A stretch of DNA of 64,000 nt from CBDDFV01 sp965227335 (GCA_965227335.1 CBDDFV010000006.1:310001-374000); one strand, 5' to 3'; counted from the first letter of the stretch, positions 18,635 through 28,654 are shown. Program-made: numbers and translations. Notes: a model not told the origin generated them from the sequence alone.

Positions 18635-19831
18635 ATGACCCTTCCCCCTGACATTCTTGACCGGCCCAACCGGCTCCGACTGTCGTGCTCGCCCGGTCTC
18701 GCCGACCAGCTCGCGTCGGAGATCGACGCGCTGGGCTATGTCGTGAAGGATCAGCATCCCACCGGCGTCGACACGGTCGGCTCGCTGCGGGACACGATGC
18801 GGCTGAACCTCCATGTGCGCACCGCGTTCAACGTGCAGTACCTGCTCAAGGGATTCCGGTGTCGGAAGCCCGACGCGCTGTATCAGCACGTGAAGTCGAT
18901 CCCGTGGGAGGACTGGATCGATCCGGACGGCTACGTGACCGTGAACTCGCACACCGACACGCCCGCCATCACGAACTCGATGTTCGCCAGCGTCAAGGTG
19001 AAGGACGCGATCGTCGACCGGATCAACGAGCACGTGGGACGTCGGCCGGATTCGGGACCGGAGCGCGACCGGACCGTCGTCACGTTGTACTGGGTCGGTC
19101 CTCGGGCGTGGCTGTATCTGAACACCTCCGGGCAGAAGCTGGCGGACCGCGGGTATCGCAAGATTCCCCACGCCGCGCCGATGCGGGAGACCCTCGCGGC
19201 GGGCGTGGTGCTGGCCACGGGGTACACCGGTGAGCAGCCGCTGCTGGCCCCGATGTGCGGCAGCGGGACGCTGGCGATCGAGGCGGCGCTGATCGCCACC
19301 GGTCGCGCCCCGGGTCTGCTGCGGGCGAACTTCGGTCTGATGCATGTCCGGCCGTACGACGAGGAGGCGTGGCGGGCGGCGCGTCGGGAGGCGAAGAAGT
19401 CGACGCGGAAGGGAGAGATCGCGCCGATCATCGCGAGCGACATCGATCCCCTCGCCGTCGACGCCGCGCGACGCAACGCACAGACGGCGGGCGTCGACCA
19501 CCTGATCGAGTTCCACGTGTGCGACTTCGCGGAGACGCCGATTCCGGCCGATCCGGGCGTGATCATCATGAACCCGGAGTACGGCGATCGTCTCGGCGAC
19601 ATCGACCGTCTCGAGGGCGTATACGAGCGGATCGGCGACTGGTTCAAGCAGTCGTGCGCGGGCTGGACGGGGTTCATCTTCACGGGGAGTTCGCGGCTGG
19701 CGAAGAAGGTCGGTCTGCGGGCGAGCCGGCGTTTCCCGTATGTGCACGGCGGCATCGACTGCCGGCTGTTGCGGTACGAACTCTACTCGGGCACGCGTCG
19801 CACGGACCGTGAGGAGTCGACCGCTTCATGA
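18635..19831 (+). CDS. THUMP-domain RNA N2-guanine methyltransferase, RlmL/YpsC-like
   Basis: This 398-residue protein has an N-terminal THUMP/ferredoxin-like region (about 1-175) and a C-terminal methyltransferase domain with the motif PMCGSGTLAIEAALI. These enzymes methylate guanine N2 in 23S rRNA, as RlmL does. The target-base motif is usually NPPY; here it reads NPEYG, so the second proline is replaced by glutamate. The stop overlaps the start of the downstream EamA gene by 4 bp. A TACCCT element at 18604-18609 is a possible -10 box. Confidence 0.85.
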   Translation: MTLPPDILDRPNRLRLSCSPGLADQLASEIDALGYVVKDQHPTGVDTVGSLRDTMRLNLHVRTAFNVQYLLKGFRCRKPDALYQHVKSIPWEDWIDPDGYVTVNSHTDTPAITNSMFASVKVKDAIVDRINEHVGRRPDSGPERDRTVVTLYWVGPRAWLYLNTSGQKLADRGYRKIPHAAPMRETLAAGVVLATGYTGEQPLLAPMCGSGTLAIEAALIATGRAPGLLRANFGLMHVRPYDEEAWRAARREAKKSTRKGEIAPIIASDIDPLAVDAARRNAQTAGVDHLIEFHVCDFAETPIPADPGVIIMNPEYGDRLGDIDRLEGVYERIGDWFKQSCAGWTGFIFTGSSRLAKKVGLRASRRFPYVHGGIDCRLLRYELYSGTRRTDREESTAS

Positions 19832-20802
19832 GCCGAACCCCCGCCGTGGTCCTGCCGGGAGATGACGACGGCGCGTCCGCGCTCGCGGGGGCGCTGATGA
19901 TCACGCTGACGCTGGTGGGCTGGTCGTGCGTGCCGCTGTTCCTGCGGTACTTCGCGGAATCGATCGACGCGTGGACGAGCAACGGCTGGCGTTACGGCTT
20001 CTCGGCGTTCCTGTGGGCGCCGGTGGTGATCTTCGGTCTGCTGCGTCGGCGTCTGCCGCCGGGCGTCTGGCGGGCGGCGCTGATCCCGAGCCTCGTGAAT
20101 TCGGGCGGCCAGGTCGCCTTCACGTGGTCGCACTACAAGATCGACCCGGGCCTCCTGACGTTCGGGCTGCGGAGCCAGATCGTCTTCGCGGCGGTCGGGG
20201 CGTACCTGCTGTTCCCGAACGAACGCCGCGTCGTACGGTCGAAGTCGTACCTCGGCGGCGGACTCGCCGTCATCGCGGGGACCGCCGGCGCGCTGATGCT
20301 GGGCGATGAGACATTCCAGGGCGCGCACGTCGCCGGCGTGGGGCTCTCCGTGCTGAGCGGCTTCCTGTTCGCCAGCTACGGCATCGCGGTGCGCAAGTAC
20401 ATGCGGGGCGTGAACTCTGTCGTCGCCTTCGCCGTCATCAGTCAGTACACCGCGTTCGCCATGGTCGCGCTCATGCTGATGCTCGGCGACGACGCCGGCG
20501 CCACCGCGATCACCGGCCTGACGTTCCACCAGTTCCTGCTGCTGCTCTTCTCCGCCGTGATCGGGATCGCGCTGGGGCATGTGTTCTATTACATGAGCAT
20601 TGCGCGGCTGGGGGTGGCGGTGTCGGCGGGCGTGCTGCAGTTGCAGCCGTTCGGCGTGGCGGTCGGAAGCTGGTACCTGTTCAGCGAGCACCTCAACGCC
20701 GCGCAATGGGCGAGCGGACTGTTCGCCGTGGGCGGGGCGGTGCTGATGCTGCTGGTGCAGTGGCGGATCAGCGGCCAGATCCGTCGGGAGGCGGGTCGAT
20801 GA
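19828..20802 (+). CDS. EamA/DMT superfamily transporter
   Basis: This 324-residue integral membrane protein has about ten hydrophobic helices in two similar halves. The second half begins around residue 165 (VLSGFLFASYGIAVRKY). This is the drug/metabolite transporter (EamA) arrangement. Such carriers export or import amino acids, nucleotide derivatives or other metabolites; the substrate cannot be read from sequence. It is coupled by 4 bp overlaps to the methyltransferase gene upstream and to the lipoprotein gene downstream, so the three form one operon. Confidence 0.9.
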   Translation: MSRTPAVVLPGDDDGASALAGALMITLTLVGWSCVPLFLRYFAESIDAWTSNGWRYGFSAFLWAPVVIFGLLRRRLPPGVWRAALIPSLVNSGGQVAFTWSHYKIDPGLLTFGLRSQIVFAAVGAYLLFPNERRVVRSKSYLGGGLAVIAGTAGALMLGDETFQGAHVAGVGLSVLSGFLFASYGIAVRKYMRGVNSVVAFAVISQYTAFAMVALMLMLGDDAGATAITGLTFHQFLLLLFSAVIGIALGHVFYYMSIARLGVAVSAGVLQLQPFGVAVGSWYLFSEHLNAAQWASGLFAVGGAVLMLLVQWRISGQIRREAGR

Positions 20803-21935
20803 GAATGTTGAGCGTGGTCCTGGTCACGAGCGGGCTGGGCGGCTGCACGCTCGGCCCGGGGTCGATCGGACCGGTCGAGCGCGGGGCGTGTTTCGCGCCG
20901 CCGTCGGCGCCCGCATCCGACCTCGTCGATCGGGCCGCGATCCTCGACGACCTCAAACACCGCACGCCGACGCTCGTCGACCACCGTTCGGTCGCCGGCG
21001 GCGACATGGGCGCGGCGTTCAGCACGCCCGCCGACGACGCCACGCTGACGCTCGTCGAAACCGGCGTGCTCGTGTGCACGCCGACCGACGACGGCGCGAT
21101 CATCCACCTGGTGCGCCCGGCGGAGTCGACATCGGCGGAGGACCCGTTCGTGGCTCCCGAGTCGTTCGGATGGTCGTCCGCCGTGCGGATGATCGCGGCG
21201 GAGGTGATCGATCCGCCCGGGGCGCCCATCGGCACATTCGTCCTCGCACGCTCCGCGGGCGGGCGGTCGATCGAGGACGCGATGGGCCGCCTGCTGGCGG
21301 CTGAAGGGTGGCGGGTGGTGCTGACGGACCGACCGACCACGGCCGCGACAACAGAAATCGCGCATCGCGATCTGGCGCCGTTCGAGGCGGGACTCGTCAC
21401 CGGGTACGTGATCAACGCGGCGATCGAGGACGTGGCGTGCCTCGTGCTGGCGCTGGAGGAAACGGAGACGCCGCGCCCGCTCGTGCTCGCCGGGCTCAGT
21501 CAGGGCGCAATGCAGGTTCCGGGGGCGGCGGCGGTGGCGGGCCACGTGGTCGACGTGCTGATCGTGGTCCTCGGCGGCGGATCGATGGACGCCGTGCTGC
21601 AGCACTCGCGCTACGTCGGTTTCGCAGGGCGGACGCGTCAGCTCGTGCGCGATGATGCGTACCGACAGGGCTTCGCCGCGTCGATCCGGCTGGACCCGCT
21701 GGAATCGGCGCCGTGCGTGCAGGCGGGCCAGGTGCTGATGGTCCGGGCGGCGTTCGATGCGGCGATCCCCGCGTCGACGCAGACGGCGTTGTGGCAGGCG
21801 TTCGGTCGTCCGCCCCGCTGGCTGCACCTCGGCGGGCATTACGGCGCGTTCCTCGCCTGGCGGGGGACGCTGCTGCCGGTGATGCGGCACGTGACGGAAC
21901 AGGCCCGCCGCGCCGCCCCCGGCATCGACCCCTGA
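20799..21935 (+). CDS. lipoprotein with alpha/beta-hydrolase-like motif
   Basis: This 378-residue protein begins with a short lipoprotein signal ending at Cys16 (SGLGGC). A GxSxG-type elbow, LVLAGLSQGAM with Ser234, and the surrounding strand-helix pattern suggest an alpha/beta-hydrolase fold. A histidine near the C-terminus in LGGHYGAF would fit the triad position. Substrate is unknown. The ATG at 20799 overlaps the transporter stop (ATGA); a second in-frame ATG lies at 20805. It should sit on the outside of the inner membrane or on the outer membrane. Confidence 0.65.
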   Translation: MRMLSVVLVTSGLGGCTLGPGSIGPVERGACFAPPSAPASDLVDRAAILDDLKHRTPTLVDHRSVAGGDMGAAFSTPADDATLTLVETGVLVCTPTDDGAIIHLVRPAESTSAEDPFVAPESFGWSSAVRMIAAEVIDPPGAPIGTFVLARSAGGRSIEDAMGRLLAAEGWRVVLTDRPTTAATTEIAHRDLAPFEAGLVTGYVINAAIEDVACLVLALEETETPRPLVLAGLSQGAMQVPGAAAVAGHVVDVLIVVLGGGSMDAVLQHSRYVGFAGRTRQLVRDDAYRQGFAASIRLDPLESAPCVQAGQVLMVRAAFDAAIPASTQTALWQAFGRPPRWLHLGGHYGAFLAWRGTLLPVMRHVTEQARRAAPGIDP

Positions 21936-21956
21936 CGCGAGAACCAACGCCGGAAA

Positions 21957-21985
21957 TTGACTCGCGGAAGCCGGCGTGCGACGAT
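21957..21985 (+). promoter_or_regulatory. candidate leaderless promoter
   Basis: TTGACT at 21957-21962 (5 of 6 matches to the -35 consensus) is 17 bp from GACGAT at 21980-21985. The -10 box ends exactly 6 nt before the ATG at 21992, so transcription would start at or beside the A of the start codon. Confidence 0.5.
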
Positions 21986-21991
21986 CAGTGC

Positions 21992-22408
21992 ATGGTCGGA
22001 CGATGGTTCCTGATCATCCTGATGGGGCTGACCCCCCTGCTCCAGTCGCTCGGCGACGCGTCGTCGATGGAGGCGGGTTGCGCGTGTTGCGCGGCCGAGC
22101 CGTCGACGCCGGCCCGCGACTGCTGCGGCACGACCGAGACATCCGAGGCCCCGACGCGATGCTGCCCGTGCGGGGATGCGTGCGACTGTTTCGCGACGCC
22201 CGCGTCGGACCCGACGCCGACGCCTCCGGCCGCCGTTCCGCCGACCCCGGAGTTCCACGTCCTGCGGGCGGATCCCGTGGAGATGTTCTCCGTCGACCCG
22301 GGCCGAGACGCAGGGCGGAAGATCCGGCGTCCCGACGACACGACCGATCTCGGTCCGCCTCGCGCGGGGCGTCGACGTCTGGTCTTTGATTCGGTCTTCC
22401 GGCTGTAG
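21992..22408 (+). CDS. small exported Cys-rich protein, possible metal binder
   Basis: This 138-residue protein has a hydrophobic N-terminus (about 5-22) that looks like a signal peptide or anchor. A region with ten cysteines in about 45 residues follows, as clusters GCACC, DCC, RCCPC and ACDC, and then a Pro-rich linker and a basic C-terminus. I do not recognise a family. Clustered cysteines in an exported protein suggest soft-metal binding. That fits the next gene, which carries a heavy-metal-associated motif. The start is supported by the promoter ending 6 nt upstream. The Cys pattern is not that of known metallothioneins. Confidence 0.6.
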   Translation: MVGRWFLIILMGLTPLLQSLGDASSMEAGCACCAAEPSTPARDCCGTTETSEAPTRCCPCGDACDCFATPASDPTPTPPAAVPPTPEFHVLRADPVEMFSVDPGRDAGRKIRRPDDTTDLGPPRAGRRRLVFDSVFRL

Positions 22409-22544
22409 CCGGCGCATCATCGCGGCCCTCCGTGATCGTCACGGTGAGCGCGATTCCCAGGTACGACTGATGATGCGATTGATCGCCGCCCAGCGGCGAC
22501 CTGTGCCGCGCCGCGTGCGCGGACGAACGAAAGGACCGAATCCG

Positions 22545-22946
22545 ATGAAGAATCACGAACGATTTCGCGGCGTCGCCGCGCTGACTCTCGCCAGTTCGCT
22601 TTCCGTTTTCGCCCTGATCGGTTGCGCGAGCACCGAACAGACCACCACGTCCGTCGCCGATGAGCCGGCGCCGATGTCCGACGCCGCGCTGGAGGCTGTC
22701 GCCATTCGTCCCGGCGACGTCGTGCGTCTGAGCGTGTGGGGCATGTCCTGCCCGAAGTGCGTGAACAATGTCGACCAGGTGCTGACCGGCGTGAGCGGCG
22801 TGACGCGAACGACGACGGACATGGCCAACGGCGTGGTCACGGTCGAGACGGGCTGGCCCGCGCCGCGCCCGGCGGACCTCAAGGCGGCCGTCGACCAGGC
22901 CGGCTTCACGCTCATGAACATCACCGTGGCCGGAGCCCAGGGGTGA
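22545..22946 (+). CDS. lipoprotein with heavy-metal-associated (HMA) domain
   Basis: This 133-residue protein has a lipoprotein signal with lipobox Cys27 (FALIGC) and a C-terminal domain containing WGMSCPKCVNNVDQVL. This is the GMxCxxC site (Cys69, Cys72) of HMA metal chaperones, and the rest of the fold (VTRTTTDMANGVVTVE) matches. HMA domains bind Cu(I), Hg(II) or similar ions; here the domain would be lipid-anchored outside the cytoplasm rather than cytosolic. AAGGA precedes the ATG at 22545. The stop overlaps the GTG of the next gene by 4 bp, coupling it to the outer-membrane protein. Confidence 0.85.
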   Translation: MKNHERFRGVAALTLASSLSVFALIGCASTEQTTTSVADEPAPMSDAALEAVAIRPGDVVRLSVWGMSCPKCVNNVDQVLTGVSGVTRTTTDMANGVVTVETGWPAPRPADLKAAVDQAGFTLMNITVAGAQG

Positions 22947-23791
22947 AGGGCGCGGCCATCCTGACGGTCATCGTCGCGGGCGCGGCATGTCTGATCGCCG
23001 CGCCCGCGCGCGCCCAGCAGACGACGATCACCCCCGCCGCGACCCAGCCGGGGAAAGGCGTCCTCGTGCAGCGGACGCTGGTGCAGGCGACGGCGTGGGA
23101 CGTCGCGTCGGACGAGTTCAGCTTCTCCGACGTCAGCGAGTTGCGCACGGATCTGTCGTTCGCCTACGGACTCGCCGGCGACTGGTCGCTGCTGGCGACG
23201 ATTCCGATCGTACATCGGGACTTCGACGGACCGGCGGGGCTGCCCGGCTCGGATCCGACGGGCGTCGGCGATCCCACGCTGGAGATTCGCCATCGCTTCG
23301 TGAACGACCCGCTCGGCCCGGTGGACACGCGTCGGATCGCGTGGTTCGCGGGCGTGGAGGCGCCGCTCGGACGCGATGCGTTCAGCAGCAACTCCGTCGA
23401 CCCGTACGTCGGTCTGGCGCTGACGCAGATCACCGGCCGCCTCGGGCTCGGGGCGGGGCTGTCATACAAGGCGACGACCGGCGCCTCGGATCGTCCGCTG
23501 CATCCGGGGGATACGACGGCGGACCTGGTGCGGCTGACCGGATCGGCGGCGTGGCGGCTGCATCCGAAGGCATGGGGATCCGAACTGGCCGCCGCGTATT
23601 ACTTCACGCTTGAAGCGGAGGCGATCTACGAGACGAGCGGGGAGTCGATGTTCCGGCTCGCCCCGGGCTTCCTGATCGAGGCGCCCAGCTATGCGATCGA
23701 AGTGGCGCTCCTGCTGCCCGTGGCGGAGGAAGCCGACCGTCGCCCGGAGCACGATCTCGCGGTGATCGCGGGATTGCGCGTGTTCTTCTGA
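22943..23791 (+). CDS. outer-membrane beta-barrel protein, possible metal or solute channel
   Basis: This 282-residue protein has a signal peptide of about 24 residues ending ARA-QQ. It then has alternating hydrophobic strands typical of a 10-12 strand barrel, such as LGLGAGLSYKATTG and AIEVALLLPVAEE. It ends in FF, and a C-terminal aromatic is the usual outer-membrane insertion signal. It resembles transporter-like barrels often found with metal or phenol pathways, but no specific family is certain. The GTG start overlaps the HMA lipoprotein stop (GTGA), so the two should be made together. It converges on asnS with a 19 bp gap. Confidence 0.72.
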   Translation: MKGAAILTVIVAGAACLIAAPARAQQTTITPAATQPGKGVLVQRTLVQATAWDVASDEFSFSDVSELRTDLSFAYGLAGDWSLLATIPIVHRDFDGPAGLPGSDPTGVGDPTLEIRHRFVNDPLGPVDTRRIAWFAGVEAPLGRDAFSSNSVDPYVGLALTQITGRLGLGAGLSYKATTGASDRPLHPGDTTADLVRLTGSAAWRLHPKAWGSELAAAYYFTLEAEAIYETSGESMFRLAPGFLIEAPSYAIEVALLLPVAEEADRRPEHDLAVIAGLRVFF

Positions 23792-23810
23792 GTCGCCGGG
23801 GCCGGCGGGT

Positions 23811-25223
23811 TCAGAAGTCCGCGGACTTCGTCGTGCGCGGGAACGGGATGACGTCGCGGATGTTCGCCATCCCGGTCGCGTAGATGATCGCGCGTTCGAA
23901 GCCGAGACCGAAGCCCGCGTGCGGCGTCGTCCCGTAGCGACGGAGATCGCGGTACCACCAGTAGTCCTCCGCCGGCAGGTCCATCTCCGCGAGTCGGGCG
24001 TCGAGCACGTCGAGCCGCTCTTCGCGCTGGGCCCCGCCGATGATCTCGCCGATGCCGGGGGCGAGGACGTCCATCGCGGCGACGGTCTTCCCGTCGTCGT
24101 TCATCCGCATGTAGAAGGCCTTGATGTCCTTCGGGTAGTTCATCACGACGACCGGTCGGCCGACGAGCGTCTCGGTGAGGTAGCGTTCGTGCTCCGACTG
24201 GAGATCCGCGCCCCAGGACACCGGGAATTCGAACGTCGCCTTGCCGGAGGACGCGGCGTCCTCGAGATGCCGGATCGCGTCGCCGTATTCCATGCGTTCG
24301 AACGACGCGTCGATGAACGTCTCGAGGCGTTCGATGCACGTCTTGTCGATCCGCTGCTGGAAGAACGCCATGTCGTCGGGCCGCTCCTCGAGCAGGGTGC
24401 GGAAGATCGACTTCAGGAAGTCCTCCGCGAGATCCGCGTTGTCCGTCAGATCGGCGAACGCGATCTCCGGTTCGATCATCCAGAACTCGGCGAGGTGACG
24501 CGAGGTGTTGGAGTTCTCGGCCCGAAAGGTCGGCCCGAAGGTGTACACCTTGCTCAGCGCCTGGCAGTAGCACTCGACGGAAAGCTGGCCGGAGACGGTG
24601 AGGTTGGTTTCGCGTCCGAAGAAGTCCTCGGCGTAATCGACCTGGCCGTCCTCGGTGCGGGGCGGGTTGAGGGCGTCCAGCGTCGAGACGCGGAACATCT
24701 CGCCCGCGCCTTCGCAGTCCGATCCGGTGATGATCGGGGTGTGCACCCAGAGGAAGCCGTTCTCGTGGAAATACCGGTGCACGGCCTGCGAGAGACAGTG
24801 ACGCACGCGAGCGATCGCGCCAAAGGTGTTGGTGCGAGGCCGGAGGTGCGCGACCTCGCGCAGATACTCGAAGGTGTGACGCTTCGCCGCGACGGGATAG
24901 GTGTCGGGATCGTCGACGTCGCCGACGACCTCGATCGACGCCGCCTTGATCTCGTACGCCTGCCCCTTGCCCTGCGACTCGACGAGTTCCCCCGTGCAGA
25001 TGACGGCGCACCCGGTGCCGGCGTGGATGATCTCCGACGCGTAGTTCGGGAGGTCGCTCGGGGCGACCACCTGGAGGGCGTCGAAGCAGGAGCCGTCGGA
25101 GACCTGGACGAACGAGAGTCCCGCCTTGGAGTCGCGGCGGGTGCGGATCCAGCCCCGCACGGTCACCTCCTGACCCACGGGGACCTTCCCGGCGAGCACC
25201 TGGGCGACGGAGACAACGGACAT
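23811..25223 (-). CDS. asnS: asparaginyl-tRNA synthetase
   Basis: This 470-residue class II synthetase charges tRNA(Asn) with asparagine. An N-terminal OB-fold anticodon-binding domain (VTVRGWIRTRRDSKAGLSFV) is followed by the catalytic core. The core has motif 2 FRAENSNTSRHLAEFWMIEP and motif 3 HAGFGLGFERAIIYATGM. AEFWMIEPEIAF and the absence of a GAD domain separate it from AspRS. AGGAG lies before the ATG at 25223. A single-gene unit with its own promoter upstream is likely. Confidence 0.97.
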   Translation of the reverse strand: MSVVSVAQVLAGKVPVGQEVTVRGWIRTRRDSKAGLSFVQVSDGSCFDALQVVAPSDLPNYASEIIHAGTGCAVICTGELVESQGKGQAYEIKAASIEVVGDVDDPDTYPVAAKRHTFEYLREVAHLRPRTNTFGAIARVRHCLSQAVHRYFHENGFLWVHTPIITGSDCEGAGEMFRVSTLDALNPPRTEDGQVDYAEDFFGRETNLTVSGQLSVECYCQALSKVYTFGPTFRAENSNTSRHLAEFWMIEPEIAFADLTDNADLAEDFLKSIFRTLLEERPDDMAFFQQRIDKTCIERLETFIDASFERMEYGDAIRHLEDAASSGKATFEFPVSWGADLQSEHERYLTETLVGRPVVVMNYPKDIKAFYMRMNDDGKTVAAMDVLAPGIGEIIGGAQREERLDVLDARLAEMDLPAEDYWWYRDLRRYGTTPHAGFGLGFERAIIYATGMANIRDVIPFPRTTKSADF

Positions 25224-25292
25224 GGCGGCAACTCCTCAGCGTCGGGCGGGCCCCGGGTCGGCCGGACCGGACCGGGACGGGAAAAGGGCGAG

Positions 25293-25321
25293 AGTATAGC
25301 CGGGCCGCACGCAGGAATCAG
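25293..25321 (-). promoter_or_regulatory. candidate promoter for asnS
   Basis: On the minus strand TATACT (25298-25293) is a 5 of 6 match to the -10 box. CTGATT (25321-25316) lies 17 bp upstream as a weak -35 box. Transcription would start about 60 nt before asnS. Confidence 0.45.
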
Positions 25322-25504
25322 ACCGCCGGACCCGGGACCGCCATTCTGGCAGACCCGGACCGGCCCCGACGCTCAACTGACAGCATCGGCAGGCCGGCCT
25401 GATGATCGAACCCTCTGTTTCATAGTGGTTTATCGCGTATTCGGGCCGGACGGTCGATCGGCGCGCCGGTTGTTCTCTCTTCGACGTCCCGGAGTGTTCT
25501 GGAT

Positions 25505-26026
25505 ATGCGTGCATCGACGCCGACAACCCAGTCTGGTCCTGATTCGGACGGCGGCCGTCTGAACCTGCTGCTGTCGTATGGCGGCTGGCGGGAGGAGGCG
25601 GCGGTGAATCAGCTGCCCCGACTGCTCGCCCCGATGGGCATCCGGAGCATCCGGGTGGGATCGGGGGACGAGGCGGCCTCCGTGATTCGCGAGGCCCCGG
25701 TGCACATCGCGGTGGTCGACCTGAGCATTCCGTTGTCGCGAGAAGCGGCGCGGGAGGCGGGCGGGTCGACGCCGGGGGCGGGGGGCGTCCGGATCCTGCA
25801 GCTGCTGCGTCGACTGGATGCGCCGCCGCCCACGGTGGTGATTCGTCCGATGCAGTCGTGCGCACGGGAGCACGCGCGTGGACTCGCGGCGGCGTTGCGT
25901 GAGGGCGCGTTCGCGGTGCTGGACGATCCGATGGAGATGGAGACGCTGCTCGAGACGATGCGTCGCATTCTTCGTCGTCATTACGCGGACGCCTGGCCGG
26001 ACGGCGGGCGTCCCTCGAATTCGTGA
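25505..26026 (+). CDS. receiver-like protein with degenerate phosphorylation site
   Basis: This 173-residue protein has the alternating strand-helix pattern of a response-regulator receiver domain. Asp72 in VVDLSIP is in the phospho-acceptor position. The acidic pair expected near the N-terminus is missing (LLLSYGGWREE), and the conserved Lys of the KP motif is replaced by Asp141 in VLDDPME. No output domain follows. It may act as a phosphorylation-independent or pseudo-receiver protein. It lies directly upstream of groES, separated by a strong hairpin. I found no partner kinase in the window. Confidence 0.65.
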   Translation: MRASTPTTQSGPDSDGGRLNLLLSYGGWREEAAVNQLPRLLAPMGIRSIRVGSGDEAASVIREAPVHIAVVDLSIPLSREAAREAGGSTPGAGGVRILQLLRRLDAPPPTVVIRPMQSCAREHARGLAAALREGAFAVLDDPMEMETLLETMRRILRRHYADAWPDGGRPSNS

Positions 26027-26033
26027 CATCCGC

Positions 26034-26072
26034 CCGTCGCCTGTGGAGGCGACGGCGCCGTTTCTTTCTCTT
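26034..26072 (+). terminator. perfect 9-bp hairpin plus T-rich tract before groES
   Basis: CCGTCGCCT and AGGCGACGG form a perfect 9-bp stem with a GTGG loop. A T-rich run (TTTCTTTCTCTT) follows 5 nt later. It fits a Rho-independent terminator for the receiver-like gene. Because groES starts only 36 bp further on, it could instead be a regulatory hairpin in the groES leader. Confidence 0.6.
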
Positions 26073-26107
26073 GCACTTTGGAATGTTCCTGACGGGAACC
26101 TGGAGAC

Positions 26108-26407
26108 ATGACAGCAATGAAGGTTCGACCACTCGGCGACAAGATCATCGTGAAGCGGGCGGAAGCCGCGACGAAGACGGACTCGGGCATCTTCCTGCCG
26201 GAGTCGGCGCAGGACCGGCCCAAGGAGGGCAAGGTGATGGCCCTGGGTCAGGGTCGCCTGAACCGCGACACCGGCGACTACATCCCGTTCACCGTGAAGA
26301 AGGGCGATCACGTCATCTTCACGTCGTACGCGGGCACCGAGGTCAAGATCGACGACGAGGAAGTCCTGATCCTCACCGAGGACGACATTCTCGGGATCGT
26401 GGACTGA
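26108..26407 (+). CDS. groES: co-chaperonin GroES
   Basis: This 99-residue protein is a standard 10-kDa chaperonin, the heptameric lid of GroEL. The N-terminal KVRPLGDKIIVKRAEA and the mobile loop region TDSGIFLPESAQDRPKEGKV are typical. The C-terminal VLILTEDDILGIVD is also typical. GGAG lies about 5 nt before the ATG at 26108; an alternative ATG is at 26117. No CIRCE or HAIR operator was seen upstream. It is separated from groEL by two small ORFs. Confidence 0.97.
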   Translation: MTAMKVRPLGDKIIVKRAEAATKTDSGIFLPESAQDRPKEGKVMALGQGRLNRDTGDYIPFTVKKGDHVIFTSYAGTEVKIDDEEVLILTEDDILGIVD

Positions 26408-26456
26408 ACCACCTCGTCGGGCGGCTCCGGCCGGCCGGATGGAAAGGAAGTTCCGA

Positions 26457-26681
26457 ATGGAACGCGGACCGTTGATCAACATCCTGAGCGAGATGGCCGG
26501 CACGGACAAGGAGCTCGATCTCGTGCTTCTGGGCGAGAGCGATCCCGTCGAGATTCGCAACGTGGTGACGGTGGAGCCGCTGCACAGCGCCAACGGCGTC
26601 CGCATCACGACGAAGCAGAATCACATCTGGCTCGACGCCTCGCATGTGTCCGCGGCCTGGCAGGCGCGGACGGATCTCTGA
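26457..26681 (+). CDS. small conserved-looking protein between groES and groEL (first)
   Basis: This 74-residue protein is soluble and strand-rich. I do not recognise a family. Its second half, VRITTKQNHIWLDASHVSAAW, has the same layout as VKLTDGSREYLLDAERVAWV in the next ORF, so the two may be distant paralogues with a small-barrel fold. The ATG at 26457 is chosen over 26439 because AAGGAAG lies 7-12 nt before it. It starts 49 bp after groES and is in the same orientation, so it is probably cotranscribed with the chaperonin genes. Confidence 0.7.
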   Translation: MERGPLINILSEMAGTDKELDLVLLGESDPVEIRNVVTVEPLHSANGVRITTKQNHIWLDASHVSAAWQARTDL

Positions 26682-26713
26682 CCCTCACCCAACCCCGCCC
26701 GGACCCGACGCCC

Positions 26714-26920
26714 ATGACGTCCGACCAGCTCCGCACCGCGCTCGGCGACCTGAACGGTCAACGCGACGTTCACGTCGAGTTCTCCGAAGGGACCGCCGCG
26801 TGCCGCATCGCGAAGGCGCTGCTGATTCCCGCGGAGGCGGACAACATCGTGAAGCTGACGGACGGCTCCCGGGAATACCTGCTCGACGCCGAGCGGGTGG
26901 CGTGGGTCGAGATCGGCTGA
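26714..26920 (+). CDS. small protein between groES and groEL (second)
   Basis: This 68-residue protein starts at ATG 26714, 32 bp after the previous ORF. It is predicted to be soluble with short strands and a possible N-terminal helix (DQLRTALGDL). The segment VEFSEGTAACRIAKALLIPAE followed by a D-G-S turn and LLDAERVAWV resembles the layout of the preceding ORF. I know no function. Its fixed place in the groESL operon suggests a role linked to protein folding or to heat-shock control. Confidence 0.65.
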   Translation: MTSDQLRTALGDLNGQRDVHVEFSEGTAACRIAKALLIPAEADNIVKLTDGSREYLLDAERVAWVEIG

Positions 26921-27022
26921 CCGCAAGCCCGACCCGACGACGACGACGAACACCAACGCGAACTGACAAAGAACGACTCTTCGGCGCGGCTGACGCGCTG
27001 CGAATCGGAAGGAACCACTCCC

Positions 27023-28654
<1,632 letters not shown>

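Noticed and set aside
18515..19747. N-terminal extension of the rsmB frame
   Set aside because: It is antisense to the THUMP methyltransferase and has no domain; rsmB begins at 18514.
26034..26107. CIRCE or HAIR heat-shock operator before groES
   Set aside because: Neither TTAGCACTC-N9-GAGTGCTAA nor CTTGAGT-N7-ACTCAAG is present; the stem there has a different sequence.
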